Assembly: GCF_018736145.1 (NCBI RefSeq)
Contig: NZ_CP059997.1
Span: forward strand, 4,525,501 to 4,589,500
From: Amycolatopsis sp. CA-230715
GTDB lineage: Bacteria; Actinomycetota; Actinomycetes; Mycobacteriales; Pseudonocardiaceae
Length of the DNA: 64,000 bases
Reading direction: 5' to 3'
A model generated the notes under the pieces. That model did not search any database, was not told where the DNA came from, and saw only the letters and a list, made by a program, of their open reading frames with translations. Both the position numbers and the translations under genes were made by a program. Of the stretch, positions 34,807 to 43,066 are shown piece after piece; within the stretch, counting starts at the first letter, position 1; each line of letters begins with the position of its first letter.

Positions 34807-35730
34807 TCACCCGAGGCGAGCGCGGAGTTCGCCGACGGGTTCGCCGCCGCCGAGGACCGGGTCGAGGCCGGGCAGCCCGGACGCGGCGTCCGCCGAGAGG
34901 GCGCCGAGCCGCCGGAGCGCGGCGACGAGCACCGGCATCCTGGCGCGCGGGTTCCCGTCGTCGATCTTGAGCGCGATCGAGGTGCCGTCGGCGAGTGCGA
35001 CCGCGTGCACGCCCTCGGCGCCTCCTTTCGCGAGCAGCCCGTCGACACCGCGCATGAGCGCGGTGTCCTCCCTGCCGGTGCCCGCGACCAGCCACGGGTG
35101 CGCGCGCATCGCGTCGGCGATCCGGGTGCCCGGTGCGCCAGCGGCCCCGGTCACCAGCCGTCCGAAGGCCCGCGCGAGCCCGGTCAGCGAGTAGGGGAAC
35201 AGCGGCGCGCCGCAGCCGTCGACGCCGGGATCCGCGATCCGCTCGCCGGTCAGCTCCTCGATCGTCGTCGCGACAGCCCGTTGCAGCGGGTGCTCCGGGT
35301 CGGAATACCCCGGCCGGTCCCAGCCCGCTTCGACGCAGGTCACGAGCATCGCGGCGTGTTTGCCGGAGCAGTTCATCGCCGCTCGGCGGGCCTTGGTCCC
35401 GCCCACCATCGGAACGGCTTCGGGACAGCGCAAATCGCCTTCCCCCAGCCCGAACCGGTCGAGCAGGTCCAGCACGCCGCGCACGTGGCGCGGCTCGCCG
35501 CTGTGGGACGCGCACGCCAGCGCCAGGTCCTCACCGTCGAGGCCGAGGCCGTGCCGCAGCATTGCCAGCGCCTGCAGCGGTTTGCTCGACGAGCGCGGGT
35601 AGATCGGGCTGGTCACGTCGCCCGCGGACAGGACAGGGCGGCCGTCCGGGGCGAGGACCACGAGCGCGCCGCGGTGCACGCTTTCGACGAAGCCGGAGCG
35701 GACGACCTCCACGAGCACCGGGTTGCTCAC
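34807..35730 (-). CDS. asparaginase (L-asparaginase II, Rhizobium-type family)
   Basis: 307 aa. Family hallmarks: IYPRSSSKPLQALAML (reactive serine region), LACASHSGEPRHV, NCSGKHAAML (Cys/Lys catalytic region), DGCGAPLFPYSLTGLARAF and HPWLVAGTGREDT. This family is unrelated to the E. coli enzyme and hydrolyses asparagine to aspartate in the cytoplasm. GTG 35730 overlaps the stop of the upstream rsiG by 4 nt. Confidence 0.88.
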   Translation of the reverse strand: MSNPVLVEVVRSGFVESVHRGALVVLAPDGRPVLSAGDVTSPIYPRSSSKPLQALAMLRHGLGLDGEDLALACASHSGEPRHVRGVLDLLDRFGLGEGDLRCPEAVPMVGGTKARRAAMNCSGKHAAMLVTCVEAGWDRPGYSDPEHPLQRAVATTIEELTGERIADPGVDGCGAPLFPYSLTGLARAFGRLVTGAAGAPGTRIADAMRAHPWLVAGTGREDTALMRGVDGLLAKGGAEGVHAVALADGTSIALKIDDGNPRARMPVLVAALRRLGALSADAASGLPGLDPVLGGGEPVGELRARLG

Positions 35731-36284
35731 TCCGGGCCCTTCCGCCCCCGCTCGGTGTCCAGCAGTTCGTCCACCGAGGCCTTCCCCTCGGCATACCGCG
35801 CGGCGATCTCCGCGTTGATCGTGTCGACCACGGCCTGCACCTCGCGCCTTCGCGTCGACACCGAGATCTCTTCGTCGGTGTAGGTGCGCAGTGCCTCGGC
35901 GAGCTTGTCGTCGGTCAGCGCGCCGACGTCGGTGAGGTCCGAGTTGCCGACGAGCGCTTCGGCCTGGCGGCGGTGCTCACCCGCGCGCGACGGTTCGAGC
36001 TGCTGGTGGCGGCCAGAGCTGCCGAGCGCGGCGTCGGACAGGATGCTGGCCAGCTGGTCGACGATGCTTTCGCCGCCCGAGCTGCGGCGCTGCTGCTCGG
36101 CGCGCACGATGTCGATTCTGGCGTGCAGGAGTCTGCGCAGGTAGGAAAGGTCGGTTTCCTCCTGCGCCGCTTCGTCTCGACGCTCGCGCAGCACGGTCAG
36201 CGTCAACTCGCCGAGCTGGCGCACGTATCCCCCGTCGAGCACGCGGTCGATACGTCGGCGCCCACCGGGCCGGACTTCGATCAC
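35727..36284 (-). CDS. rsiG: RsiG-type c-di-GMP-binding anti-sigma factor (aerial mycelium formation protein)
   Basis: 185 aa, soluble, largely helical. It carries two copies of the c-di-GMP motif E(X)3S(X)2R(X)3Q(X)3D known from Streptomyces RsiG: E43-S47-R50-H54-D58 (His in the Gln slot) and a perfect E139-S143-R146-Q150-D154. In Streptomyces, RsiG loaded with c-di-GMP holds the sporulation sigma factor WhiG inactive. The gene is commonly labelled aerial mycelium formation protein. GTG 36284 with AAGG 8 nt upstream; GTG 36290 is the alternative. A diguanylate cyclase gene lies at 59.3 kb. Confidence 0.8.
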   Translation of the reverse strand: MIEVRPGGRRRIDRVLDGGYVRQLGELTLTVLRERRDEAAQEETDLSYLRRLLHARIDIVRAEQQRRSSGGESIVDQLASILSDAALGSSGRHQQLEPSRAGEHRRQAEALVGNSDLTDVGALTDDKLAEALRTYTDEEISVSTRRREVQAVVDTINAEIAARYAEGKASVDELLDTERGRKGPE

Positions 36285-36322
36285 GCGCACATCCTTACCT
36301 ATGTCGTCCTCGCACGCCAGCG

Positions 36323-37447
36323 TCAGCCGCGCAGCCGCTGGGCGGCCTCGCGGCCGGGGGCGACGTGCTCGCCCGGCATCGAGTCCGGGTCGATGGCGGC
36401 CTGGACCACGTGGTCCTCCTCGCCGACGAGCAGTTCGGCATCCACCGGGACGGACCGTTTGACCAGCGCGAGCGCCACCGGACCGAGTTCGTGGTGCTGC
36501 GCCACGCTGCCGACGCGGCCGACCACGCGCTCGCCGAGCCGCACCGGTTCGCCGGTCTCCGGTGCGATCTCGGGTGACCCGTCGAGGTGCAGGAGCACCA
36601 TCTGCCGGGGCGGGCGGCCCACGTTGTGCACCTTCGCCACGGTTTCCTGGCCGCGGTAGCAGCCCTTCGCCACGTGCGCGGCGGAGCCGATCCAGTTGAC
36701 CTCGTGCGGGATCGCGCGCTCGTCGGTGTCGACGCCGAGCCGCGGCCGGAGCGATTCCACGCGCAGCGCGTCGAAGGCCCAGGTGCCCGCGGGGCGCGCG
36801 CCCGCGTCGGTGATCCGCCGCCACCAGTCCGCCAGCTCCGCCCTCGGCACGAGCAAGTCCACACTGGACCGTCCCGGCCACGGCATGCGCCGCGCGATCC
36901 CGCCGGGGATCGCGGCGACCGCGTACGGCTCGGTGCCGACGTGGATGTCCAGTTTCGCGAGCAGCTCGTCGGCATCGGGGCCCAGCACGGTCAGCACCGC
37001 GTGATCGGCGCGCGCGATGTCCACTTTGGACCAGAACTTCATGGCTTCGAAGTAGTCGAGCAGAGTCTGCTTTTCGCCGCCCCTCGGCAGCGCGCTGGTG
37101 GCCACCGGGCCGGGGTCGGTGTCGAGCCACACCGTGCCGTCGAGGTGCGCCAGCACCATGTGGGTGTCGATGCGGCCCTGGCTGTCGAGTACCAGCGCCT
37201 CGGTGCCCATCCCGTCGGGAAGTTCCGTCATGTGCTGCGAAATCACCAGGTGCAGCCAGGAAAGCCGGTCGTCGCCGGTGACCGTCAGCACCTCGCGGTG
37301 CGAGCGGTCGACCACGGCGACGGTGCGCGTCGCGGTCCGCTGCTCGGCGAACGGGTCACCCCAGTGCCACGGCACACCTGGTTCGGCGTGACCGTCCGGC
37401 GGCGCGATCGATCCGTGTGCTTCGAGCAAGGGCGACTGGTAGGACAT
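36323..37447 (-). CDS. ygfZ: folate-binding YgfZ/GcvT-like protein
   Basis: 374 aa. The YgfZ signature KGCYRGQE (Cys in KGCYxGQE) is present, with VVDRSHREVLTVTGDDRLSWLH at the N-terminus and the GcvT-type C-terminal barrel. YgfZ helps tetrahydrofolate-dependent assembly or repair of some Fe-S enzymes. The M. tuberculosis counterpart is Rv0811c, also divergent from the pabC-like gene. ATG 37447 looks leaderless (TACCGT, 7 nt, ATG), with a -10 that overlaps the pabC -10. Confidence 0.9.
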   Translation of the reverse strand: MSYQSPLLEAHGSIAPPDGHAEPGVPWHWGDPFAEQRTATRTVAVVDRSHREVLTVTGDDRLSWLHLVISQHMTELPDGMGTEALVLDSQGRIDTHMVLAHLDGTVWLDTDPGPVATSALPRGGEKQTLLDYFEAMKFWSKVDIARADHAVLTVLGPDADELLAKLDIHVGTEPYAVAAIPGGIARRMPWPGRSSVDLLVPRAELADWWRRITDAGARPAGTWAFDALRVESLRPRLGVDTDERAIPHEVNWIGSAAHVAKGCYRGQETVAKVHNVGRPPRQMVLLHLDGSPEIAPETGEPVRLGERVVGRVGSVAQHHELGPVALALVKRSVPVDAELLVGEEDHVVQAAIDPDSMPGEHVAPGREAAQRLRG

Positions 37448-37470
37448 GGTGCCGACGGTACCCTTTTCGC
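37448..37470. promoter_or_regulatory. divergent leaderless promoters with overlapping -10 boxes
   Basis: Only 23 nt separate the two start codons. Plus strand: TACCCT (37459-37464), 6 nt, ATG of pabC. Minus strand: TACCGT (37460-37455), 7 nt, ATG of ygfZ. The two hexamers share bases 37459-37460. Confidence 0.55.
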
Positions 37471-38319
37471 ATGCGCGTGCTCGTTTTCCTCGACGGAACC
37501 CTCGCCGACCCCGACGCGGCTCACATCCGCGTCGACGATTTGGGCCTGCTGCGGGGTGATGGCATTTTCGAGACGATCCTCGTCGCGGATGGCAAGCCCC
37601 GTGAGCTCGGCCCGCACCTCGACCGGCTGGCCAGGTCCGCGGCGAAGATGGACCTGCCGGAGCCGGACAGGGCGGCGTTCGAACGCGCGGCGGCCCTGGT
37701 GATCGGCAACTGGGGCGGCGGGGACGAGATCGCGCTCAAGCTCGTCTACACCAGGGGTGTCGAAGGCGATCCGGAGGCGAAGCCGACCGGGTTCGCGCTC
37801 GGCATGGAGATCGACCCGAAGGTGATCAAGGCGCGCGCCGAGGGCGTCGCCGCGATCACCCTCGACCGCGGTATCGACCCCGGGCTCGCCGAGCGCGCGC
37901 CGTGGCTGTTGCTCGGCGCGAAGTCGTTGTCGTACGGCATCAACATGGCGGCCATCCGCGAAGCGGCCCGCCGCGGCGCCGGTGACGTCGTGTTCACCGC
38001 CAGTGACGGCTCGGTGCTGGAAGGCCCCACGTCGACGGTCGTCGTCGCGAAGGACCGGACCTTGTACACGCCGCCAGCGAACATCGGCATCCTGCCCGGC
38101 ACCACGCAGGCGGGCCTGTTCCGCGGCGCCGAAAAGGCGGGCTGGTCGGTGAAGGTCGAATCGCTGCGGGTGCCGGACCTGCTGGCGGCCGACGGGGTGT
38201 TCCTGGCGTCGTCGGTGCGGAAGGTGACCAGGCTGCACACGCTGGACGGGACCACGCTGCCGGACTCGTCGGCGGTGCACGCGGAGCTGGCCGCGGCCTA
38301 CGAAGCCGAATACGCCTGA
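37471..38319 (+). CDS. pabC: aminotransferase class IV, aminodeoxychorismate lyase-like
   Basis: 282 aa PLP enzyme of fold type IV. Lys151 in LLLGAKSLSYGIN is the PLP lysine; LRGDGIFET and LEGPTSTVVV are family motifs. By position (M. tuberculosis Rv0812 neighbourhood) it should be 4-amino-4-deoxychorismate lyase of folate synthesis, which fits a folate-binding protein gene next door. A branched-chain or D-amino acid aminotransferase cannot be excluded by sequence. Leaderless ATG 37471. Confidence 0.85.
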   Translation: MRVLVFLDGTLADPDAAHIRVDDLGLLRGDGIFETILVADGKPRELGPHLDRLARSAAKMDLPEPDRAAFERAAALVIGNWGGGDEIALKLVYTRGVEGDPEAKPTGFALGMEIDPKVIKARAEGVAAITLDRGIDPGLAERAPWLLLGAKSLSYGINMAAIREAARRGAGDVVFTASDGSVLEGPTSTVVVAKDRTLYTPPANIGILPGTTQAGLFRGAEKAGWSVKVESLRVPDLLAADGVFLASSVRKVTRLHTLDGTTLPDSSAVHAELAAAYEAEYA

Positions 38320-38446
38320 CCCGGCCCGCTTCCCCGGCCGTACGAACTCAACCTTTCGTTCGCCTAGGGGAGCCCCTGATTTCAACGTTACCGCGAAGCA
38401 CCGACATTTTCGGGCGCGGGAACGTCGCCCGCAGCGGGCGTTCGCG

Positions 38447-38502
38447 TGCCCCGAAAGTGGCTTTCGGGGAATCCAGCGCCCCGAACGTCACTTTCGGGGC
38501 AT
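38447..38502. repeat. palindromic CCCCGAA repeats, locus D (two units)
   Basis: Units at 38447-38471 (CCCCGAAAGTGG ... TTCGGGGA) and 38476-38502 (CCCCGAACGTCA ... TTCGGGGC), between the convergent ends of pabC and pxpC. The pair and its 4-nt joint (TCCAGC context) match locus E closely. A separate small hairpin lies just upstream at about 38420-38444. Confidence 0.8.
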
Positions 38503-38561
38503 CGCTCGGACCTCTGAGGGGCATCCTTCGGGCGTATCGGCGCTCGGGATGTCGTGATCGG

Positions 38562-39428
38562 TCAGTCTTTGCCCAGCGGGCGGAACCGCACCGAGGTGCC
38601 GGGTCTCGCCTGCGCGAGTGCGGGGAGCGCCGCCGCACGCACCACGCCGATCACCGGGTAGCCGCCGGTGGTCGGGTGATCGGCGAGGAACACCACCGGC
38701 AGGCCGTCCGGCGGCACCTGCACCGCGCCGGTGACGAGCCCTTCGCTCGGCAACTCGACGTCGGCGAAGTCCGCCGCGCGGCGCAGCGGCGGGCCGTCGA
38801 GGCGGACGCCGACGCGGTTCGACTCGGGGGTGACGGTCCAGGCGCGCGCGAGTTGCGACGCGGGTTCGCCGAACCAGTCGTCACGGGGACCCAGCAGCAC
38901 TTCGACGTCCAAAGTGGACGGTGCGGCTCCCGGGGGCAGCGCGTCTTCGCCGACGGGGATGCCGCCGGGGTCGCCGAGCCGCAGCGTTTCGCCCGCGGAA
39001 AGCGGCGGCTGGCCGATCCCGGACAGCACGTCGGTGGCCAGGCTGCCCAGCTCCGGCTCGCCGCGGATCCCGCCGGAAAGCGCCACGTAGCACCGCAAAC
39101 CGGTCGCGGGCGTGCCCAGTTCCAGCACGTCGCCCTCGGCGAGGTGGACGGGCACGTGGCTGCCCCGCGCGCGCCCGGCCGCGGTGACCGCGACCGGGGG
39201 GCCGGTGACCGCGACAGTGCACGATCCCAGTGCGCGCAGCCGCAGCCCGCCCAGCACCGCTTCGATCCCGGCCGCGCCTTCCGGGTTGCCGGCCAGCCGG
39301 TTCGCCAGCCGCAGCGCGGGCGCGTCGAGCGCGCCGGACGGGGGCACGCCGAGGTGGGCGTTGCCCGGCCTGCCCAGGTCCTGCACGAGCGCGGACGGCC
39401 CGGTGGCGAGGATTTCGACGGCCCTCAC
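38562..39428 (-). CDS. pxpC: 5-oxoprolinase subunit C (biotin-dependent carboxylase-like)
   Basis: 288 aa. Features: VQDLGRPGNAHLGVPPSGALD, VAVTGPPVAV, LRCYVALSGGI, PESNRVGVRLDGPPL and DHPTTGGYPVIGVV, all typical of PxpC/KipA (UPF0317-type carboxyltransferase 2). With PxpA and PxpB it hydrolyses 5-oxoproline to glutamate using ATP. No pxpA gene is visible in the window. GTG 39428 overlaps the pxpB stop by 4 nt. Confidence 0.9.
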   Translation of the reverse strand: MRAVEILATGPSALVQDLGRPGNAHLGVPPSGALDAPALRLANRLAGNPEGAAGIEAVLGGLRLRALGSCTVAVTGPPVAVTAAGRARGSHVPVHLAEGDVLELGTPATGLRCYVALSGGIRGEPELGSLATDVLSGIGQPPLSAGETLRLGDPGGIPVGEDALPPGAAPSTLDVEVLLGPRDDWFGEPASQLARAWTVTPESNRVGVRLDGPPLRRAADFADVELPSEGLVTGAVQVPPDGLPVVFLADHPTTGGYPVIGVVRAAALPALAQARPGTSVRFRPLGKD

Positions 39429-40030
39429 GACACGCTCCGGAACCGCACCCGGTCACCGGGCGCCAGCAGCGCGGGCCGCTCGGCCTTCGGATCGAACAAG
39501 GGCGCGTCGACGTTGCCGATCAGCCGCCAACCCCCGGGCGACGAGCGCGGGTACACGCCGGTGAACTCGCCCGCGACCCCGAGCGAACCCGGCGGCACCC
39601 TGGTCCGCGGGGTCTCCAGCCTCGGCTGCCGCAGCGGCTCGGGAAGGCCCGTGAGGTACCCGAAACCGGGCGCGAAACCGGTGAACGCGACGGTGTATTC
39701 GGCTTCGGTGTGCAGCCGCACCACTTCGTCCGTGCCGATACCGGCGGTGCGGGCGACGAGTTCGAGGTCTTCGCCGTCGTAGCGCGCGTCGAGCACGATT
39801 TCGCGCGGCGCGCCCTCGGGCGGGTGCTGGAGATCGGCGCTTTCCACGAGCCGCCGCACCGGGTCCAGCGCGCCCGGTTCCGCCACGACCAGCACGCTGC
39901 GCGCACCGGGGACGATTTCGGTGATCCCGGGGGTTTCGGCCGCCGCGATCGTCGCGCGGACCGCCATCGCCTCGGTGAGCGAGGCGCACTCGACGAGCAC
40001 GCCGTGCTCACCGCAGCGCCGCCAGCGCAA
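39425..40030 (-). CDS. pxpB: 5-oxoprolinase subunit B (carboxyltransferase domain 1)
   Basis: About 201 aa. Contains CGEHGVLVEC, EIVPGARSVLVV, YTVAFTGFAPGFGYLTGLP and GSLGVAGEFTGVYP-like PxpB/KipI motifs. Acts with PxpC and PxpA on 5-oxoproline. The start is uncertain: TTG 40030 is used because the preceding gene ends at 40036 and no ATG or GTG lies nearby; no good ribosome binding site is visible. Confidence 0.85.
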   Translation of the reverse strand: MRWRRCGEHGVLVECASLTEAMAVRATIAAAETPGITEIVPGARSVLVVAEPGALDPVRRLVESADLQHPPEGAPREIVLDARYDGEDLELVARTAGIGTDEVVRLHTEAEYTVAFTGFAPGFGYLTGLPEPLRQPRLETPRTRVPPGSLGVAGEFTGVYPRSSPGGWRLIGNVDAPLFDPKAERPALLAPGDRVRFRSVS

Positions 40031-40035
40031 GGGGC

Positions 40036-40659
40036 TCAGCCCACGACGCGACGCAGCAGCGCCGACGCGTGCGGCTGCATCGGCTCGCCGACCATCGCGC
40101 GCTCCTCGACGTAGCCGAGGTCGCCGTTGACGAGGCCGTAGAGGCGCTGCGCGCCCGTCACGTCCTTCGCGGTCGCGGTGCGGACCACCGCGTCCGTGCC
40201 CAGCTCCCACGAGGTCTGGCTCTGCGGCTTGCCGTAGAACAGCTCGATGATGCCGCTGGAATGGGCCAGCAGCAGCTCGATCGTGTCGTCCTCCTGCGGC
40301 CGCCAGAACCCGGTCTCGCGCGCGGCGGGCCGGACGACGTTGCCCTCGTCGTCGAGCAGCCACGACCGTGCCTCGTGGTAGAGGAACGGCCTGCCGTCGT
40401 GCGCGATGGTGAGCTGCTGCGCGAACTTCCGCGGGCCGTCGATCGTGGGGTAGTTGATCTCGCCCTCGCCGCGCCACACCCCGACGAGCGGGAGCAGCGC
40501 GAGGCACGCGTCGTGCAGGTTCGGGCCTTCGCGAAGGTTCGCGGTGTCCGCCGGGATCGGCAGGTCAGGTAGGACGCCGTACGGAGGCAGGTTCTTTTCG
40601 CGCGTGCTCTCGGCACGTCGCTCCGCGGCCTGGATGGCTTCGTCGCCGCTCGTCGTCAT
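40036..40659 (-). CDS. nitrobindin-like heme-binding beta-barrel protein (Rv0813c-like)
   Basis: 207 aa. The core has the GxWxGxG motif (GVWRGEGEINYPT), RPFLYHEARSWLLDD, ETGFWRPQEDDTIELLLAHSSG and a C-terminal HASALLRR with the histidine expected as heme ligand. The family has a fatty-acid-binding-protein-like barrel that binds heme and scavenges peroxynitrite/NO. M. tuberculosis Rv0813c sits in the same neighbourhood. ATG 40659. Confidence 0.87.
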   Translation of the reverse strand: MTTSGDEAIQAAERRAESTREKNLPPYGVLPDLPIPADTANLREGPNLHDACLALLPLVGVWRGEGEINYPTIDGPRKFAQQLTIAHDGRPFLYHEARSWLLDDEGNVVRPAARETGFWRPQEDDTIELLLAHSSGIIELFYGKPQSQTSWELGTDAVVRTATAKDVTGAQRLYGLVNGDLGYVEERAMVGEPMQPHASALLRRVVG

Positions 40660-40667
40660 CGGTTCGC

Positions 40668-40766
40668 TCAGCGCTGGTCGGAGTACAGCCGGTAGACGAC
40701 GTAGACCGCGAACCAGACCACGGCGATGCCCGCGAGCACCAGCAGGGTCGTAAACAGGATCTCCAC
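40668..40766 (-). CDS. 32-residue single-pass membrane protein
   Basis: GTG 40766 to TGA 40668 encodes a 32-aa peptide: a hydrophobic helix (ILFTTLLVLAGIAVVWFAV) followed by YVVYRLYSDQR. The gene has no ribosome binding site but a good leaderless -10 (TATCCT, 7 nt, GTG). It ends 8 nt before the nitrobindin-like start, so the two are probably co-transcribed. No family name is known to me. Coding is inferred from the clean helix-plus-tail design and the promoter geometry. Confidence 0.6.
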   Translation of the reverse strand: MEILFTTLLVLAGIAVVWFAVYVVYRLYSDQR

Positions 40767-40791
40767 GGGCCCGAGGATAGTCCGGTACCGC

Positions 40792-42153
40792 TCACCTGGC
40801 CTTCCGCAGGGTCGCTGCGGTGAGGGCCGTCACCACCGCGGTCACCGCACCGGCCACGACCAGGCCCCGGTGCAGGCCGGTGGTGAAGTCGGGCGCGGCG
40901 GCCACCAGCGAGCCCAGCAGCGCGACGCCGAGCGCGGTCCCGGTCTGGCGCGTGGCGTTGACCGTGGCCGAGGCCATGCCGCTGCGCTCCTTCGGCACCA
41001 CGTGCATCGCCATCGTGTTGATCGGCAGGCCCGCGAGCATCAGCGCGCCCCCGAGCACGGCGAACAGGATCGCCACCACGAAGTACGGCGTGCCGGGGTT
41101 CAGCGCGGTGAGCGCCAGCAGGGTGGCGGCGAGCGCCGCGCAGCCGGTGAGCATCGGCACGCGGGGCCCGTACTTGGCGACCACCCTGCCGGTGACGTTC
41201 GCCGAGATGCTGCTGGCCAGCACGTACGGCAGGAACTGGAGCCCGGCCTCGGTCGGGCCCGCGCCGCGGGCGGACTGGAGGTAGAGCGAGAGCAGGAAGA
41301 AGCTGCCGAACGTGCCGAAGCCGACCGCGAACGAGCTGAGGTTGACCATGCCGAACTCGGGGCGGGCGAACAGCCGGATCGGCAGCATCGGCCGCGGCTT
41401 CCGCAGCTCGACCACGACGAAGGCACCGAGCGCCACGACCGCGGCGGTCAGCGCGATCAGCACCGCCGGAGCCGTCCAGCCGAGGTGGCCCGCTTCGATG
41501 CAGCCGAAGCTGAGCGCGCCGATCCAGCAGATCGCCAGTACCTGGCCGGCGGGATCGACCGAGGCGTGCTCCGGGTCGGCGGACTCGGTCAGCGCGCGCC
41601 TGCCGAGCGCGACCGCGACCGCGCCGAGCGGCAGGTTGATCAGGAACACGCTCTGCCAGCCGAAGTACTCGGTGAGCGGGCCACCGACGAGCGGCCCGGC
41701 GATGAACGCGAGCGACGCGACGGTGCTCCAAAGCCCGAACACCCGAGCCCGGCGGGCCGGTTCCGGGTAGGCGAGCGCGAGCAGCGCCATCGCGCCGGGC
41801 GTGATCACGGACCCGGCGGCGCCCTGCACCACGCGCGCGGCGATCAGCCAGCCCGCGTTCCCCGCGAACGCGCAGGCCGCCGACGCCAGGGTGAACACGA
41901 CGAGCCCGAGCAGGAACACGCGCTTGCGGCCGTGGCGGTCCGCGAGCGCGCCCCCGGTGAGCATGCTCGCGGCGAGCGCGAGCACGTAGCCGTCGACGAT
42001 CCACTGCAGCTGGGACAGGGGCGCGCCGAACGACCGCTGCATGCTCGGCAGCGCGATGGTCACGATGCTGACGTCGAGCAACGCCATGAACGTGCCGAGG
42101 AAGAGGGTGGTCAGCAGCGCGACCTCGCGCCGCTTCTCCGTAACGGTTTTCAT
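40792..42153 (-). CDS. MFS transporter, DHA2-like drug exporter
   Basis: 453 aa with about 14 hydrophobic helices. Motif A (GALADRHGRKRVFLLG) and the drug-antiporter motif C region (GPLVGGPLTEYFGWQSVFLINLPLG) are present, along with LLDVSIVTIALPSM. It is expected to expel a toxic compound with proton exchange. ATG 42153 is used; upstream GTG/TTG alternatives exist. Divergent from a MerR regulator with a palindromic operator in between. Confidence 0.9.
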   Translation of the reverse strand: MKTVTEKRREVALLTTLFLGTFMALLDVSIVTIALPSMQRSFGAPLSQLQWIVDGYVLALAASMLTGGALADRHGRKRVFLLGLVVFTLASAACAFAGNAGWLIAARVVQGAAGSVITPGAMALLALAYPEPARRARVFGLWSTVASLAFIAGPLVGGPLTEYFGWQSVFLINLPLGAVAVALGRRALTESADPEHASVDPAGQVLAICWIGALSFGCIEAGHLGWTAPAVLIALTAAVVALGAFVVVELRKPRPMLPIRLFARPEFGMVNLSSFAVGFGTFGSFFLLSLYLQSARGAGPTEAGLQFLPYVLASSISANVTGRVVAKYGPRVPMLTGCAALAATLLALTALNPGTPYFVVAILFAVLGGALMLAGLPINTMAMHVVPKERSGMASATVNATRQTGTALGVALLGSLVAAAPDFTTGLHRGLVVAGAVTAVVTALTAATLRKAR

Positions 42154-42178
42154 TTGGGTCACCAGCACAGGTTGCGGT

Positions 42179-42194
42179 CTCAAGTCGGCTTGAG
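42179..42194. promoter_or_regulatory. MerR-type operator CTCAAG-TCGG-CTTGAG
   Basis: A perfect 6-bp-arm palindrome 13 nt before the MerR start, in the 54-nt space between the divergent MFS and MerR genes. Its symmetry and position are typical of MerR-family autoregulated promoters. Confidence 0.65.
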
Positions 42195-42207
42195 GTCAAC
42201 TGGTGGC

Positions 42208-42621
42208 ATGTGGCAGATCGGGGAAGCGGCCGCGAAGGTCGGGGTGGCGGTGTCGGCGCTGCGGTACTGGGACGAGCGCGGGCTCGTCCCGCCCGCCGAG
42301 CGCAAAGCGGGCGTGCGCTGGTACGGCGACGAGGAGATGCACCGCCTCGCCGCGGTGAAGTTGTTGCAGGACACCGGGATGATGAGCCTCGACGAGATCG
42401 CGGTGATCGTGGACGGCCGGTCGCGCGGTGACTGGCGGGCCGCGATGAAGTCGCGGCTCGAGGAGGTCAGGGCGCAGCAGGAGCGTCTCGCCGCGGCGCA
42501 GGGGTTTCTGGAGCACTTCCTGCGGTGCCCCAGCGACGAGCCGATCGTCCAGTGCCCGCGGATGCGCGACTACACCGACCGCGCGCTGCGCGGCGGCGCC
42601 GAGGCTGATCTCGCCGGGTAG
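42208..42621 (+). CDS. MerR-family transcriptional regulator
   Basis: 137 aa. Winged-helix start MWQIGEAAAKVGVAVSALRYWDERGLV, then WYGDEEMHRLAAVKLLQDTGM, a coiled-coil dimerisation helix (EEVRAQQERLAAAQGFLEHF) and a short effector tail with FLRCPSD and VQCPRM cysteines, not the SoxR 2Fe-2S pattern. Probably controls itself and the divergent exporter in response to a drug or thiol stress. Confidence 0.9.
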   Translation: MWQIGEAAAKVGVAVSALRYWDERGLVPPAERKAGVRWYGDEEMHRLAAVKLLQDTGMMSLDEIAVIVDGRSRGDWRAAMKSRLEEVRAQQERLAAAQGFLEHFLRCPSDEPIVQCPRMRDYTDRALRGGAEADLAG

Positions 42622-42628
42622 CGCCCGT

Positions 42629-43066
42629 TCACAGCAGGCAGAACTCGTTCCCCTCCGGGTCGGCCATCCAGTAGTGGTCCGGCCTTCCCCGCGCTTCGTA
42701 CCGCCGCACGATCGTCGCGCCCGCCGCGACGAGCCGTTCGGCCGCGCGTTCCGCTCGCGGCCACCTGACCTCCCACGGGACTCCCCGCCCGCCGCCCGCC
42801 TGCACATCGATGTGCACGCGGTTCTTCGCCGCCTTCCCTTCGGGCACCTTCAGGAACGAGATCGAGGGCGCGACGCCGTCCGGATCGGACAGGAAGGCGC
42901 CGTCGTCCCGCTCGGCCTCCGGCACGTCGTGGTGCGCGAACCAGGCTTCCCAGTTCGCGAACCCTTCCGGCGGCGGTCGTTCGATGTAGCCGAGCGCGAG
43001 CGCCCAGAACCGCGCCAGCTTCCCCGGCTCCGCGCAGTCCACCGTCAACGTCCAGTTCGTGGCCAT
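42629..43066 (-). CDS. VOC (glyoxalase/bleomycin-resistance) family protein
   Basis: 145 aa. Vicinal-oxygen-chelate fold: LTVDCAEPGKLARFWALALGY, a middle PSISFLKVPEGKAAKNRVHID strand and the C-terminal DHYWMADPEGNEFCLL. Related actinomycete proteins are uncharacterised. ATG 43066 follows GGAGC. Ends 8 nt from the convergent MerR gene. Confidence 0.85.
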   Translation of the reverse strand: MATNWTLTVDCAEPGKLARFWALALGYIERPPPEGFANWEAWFAHHDVPEAERDDGAFLSDPDGVAPSISFLKVPEGKAAKNRVHIDVQAGGGRGVPWEVRWPRAERAAERLVAAGATIVRRYEARGRPDHYWMADPEGNEFCLL

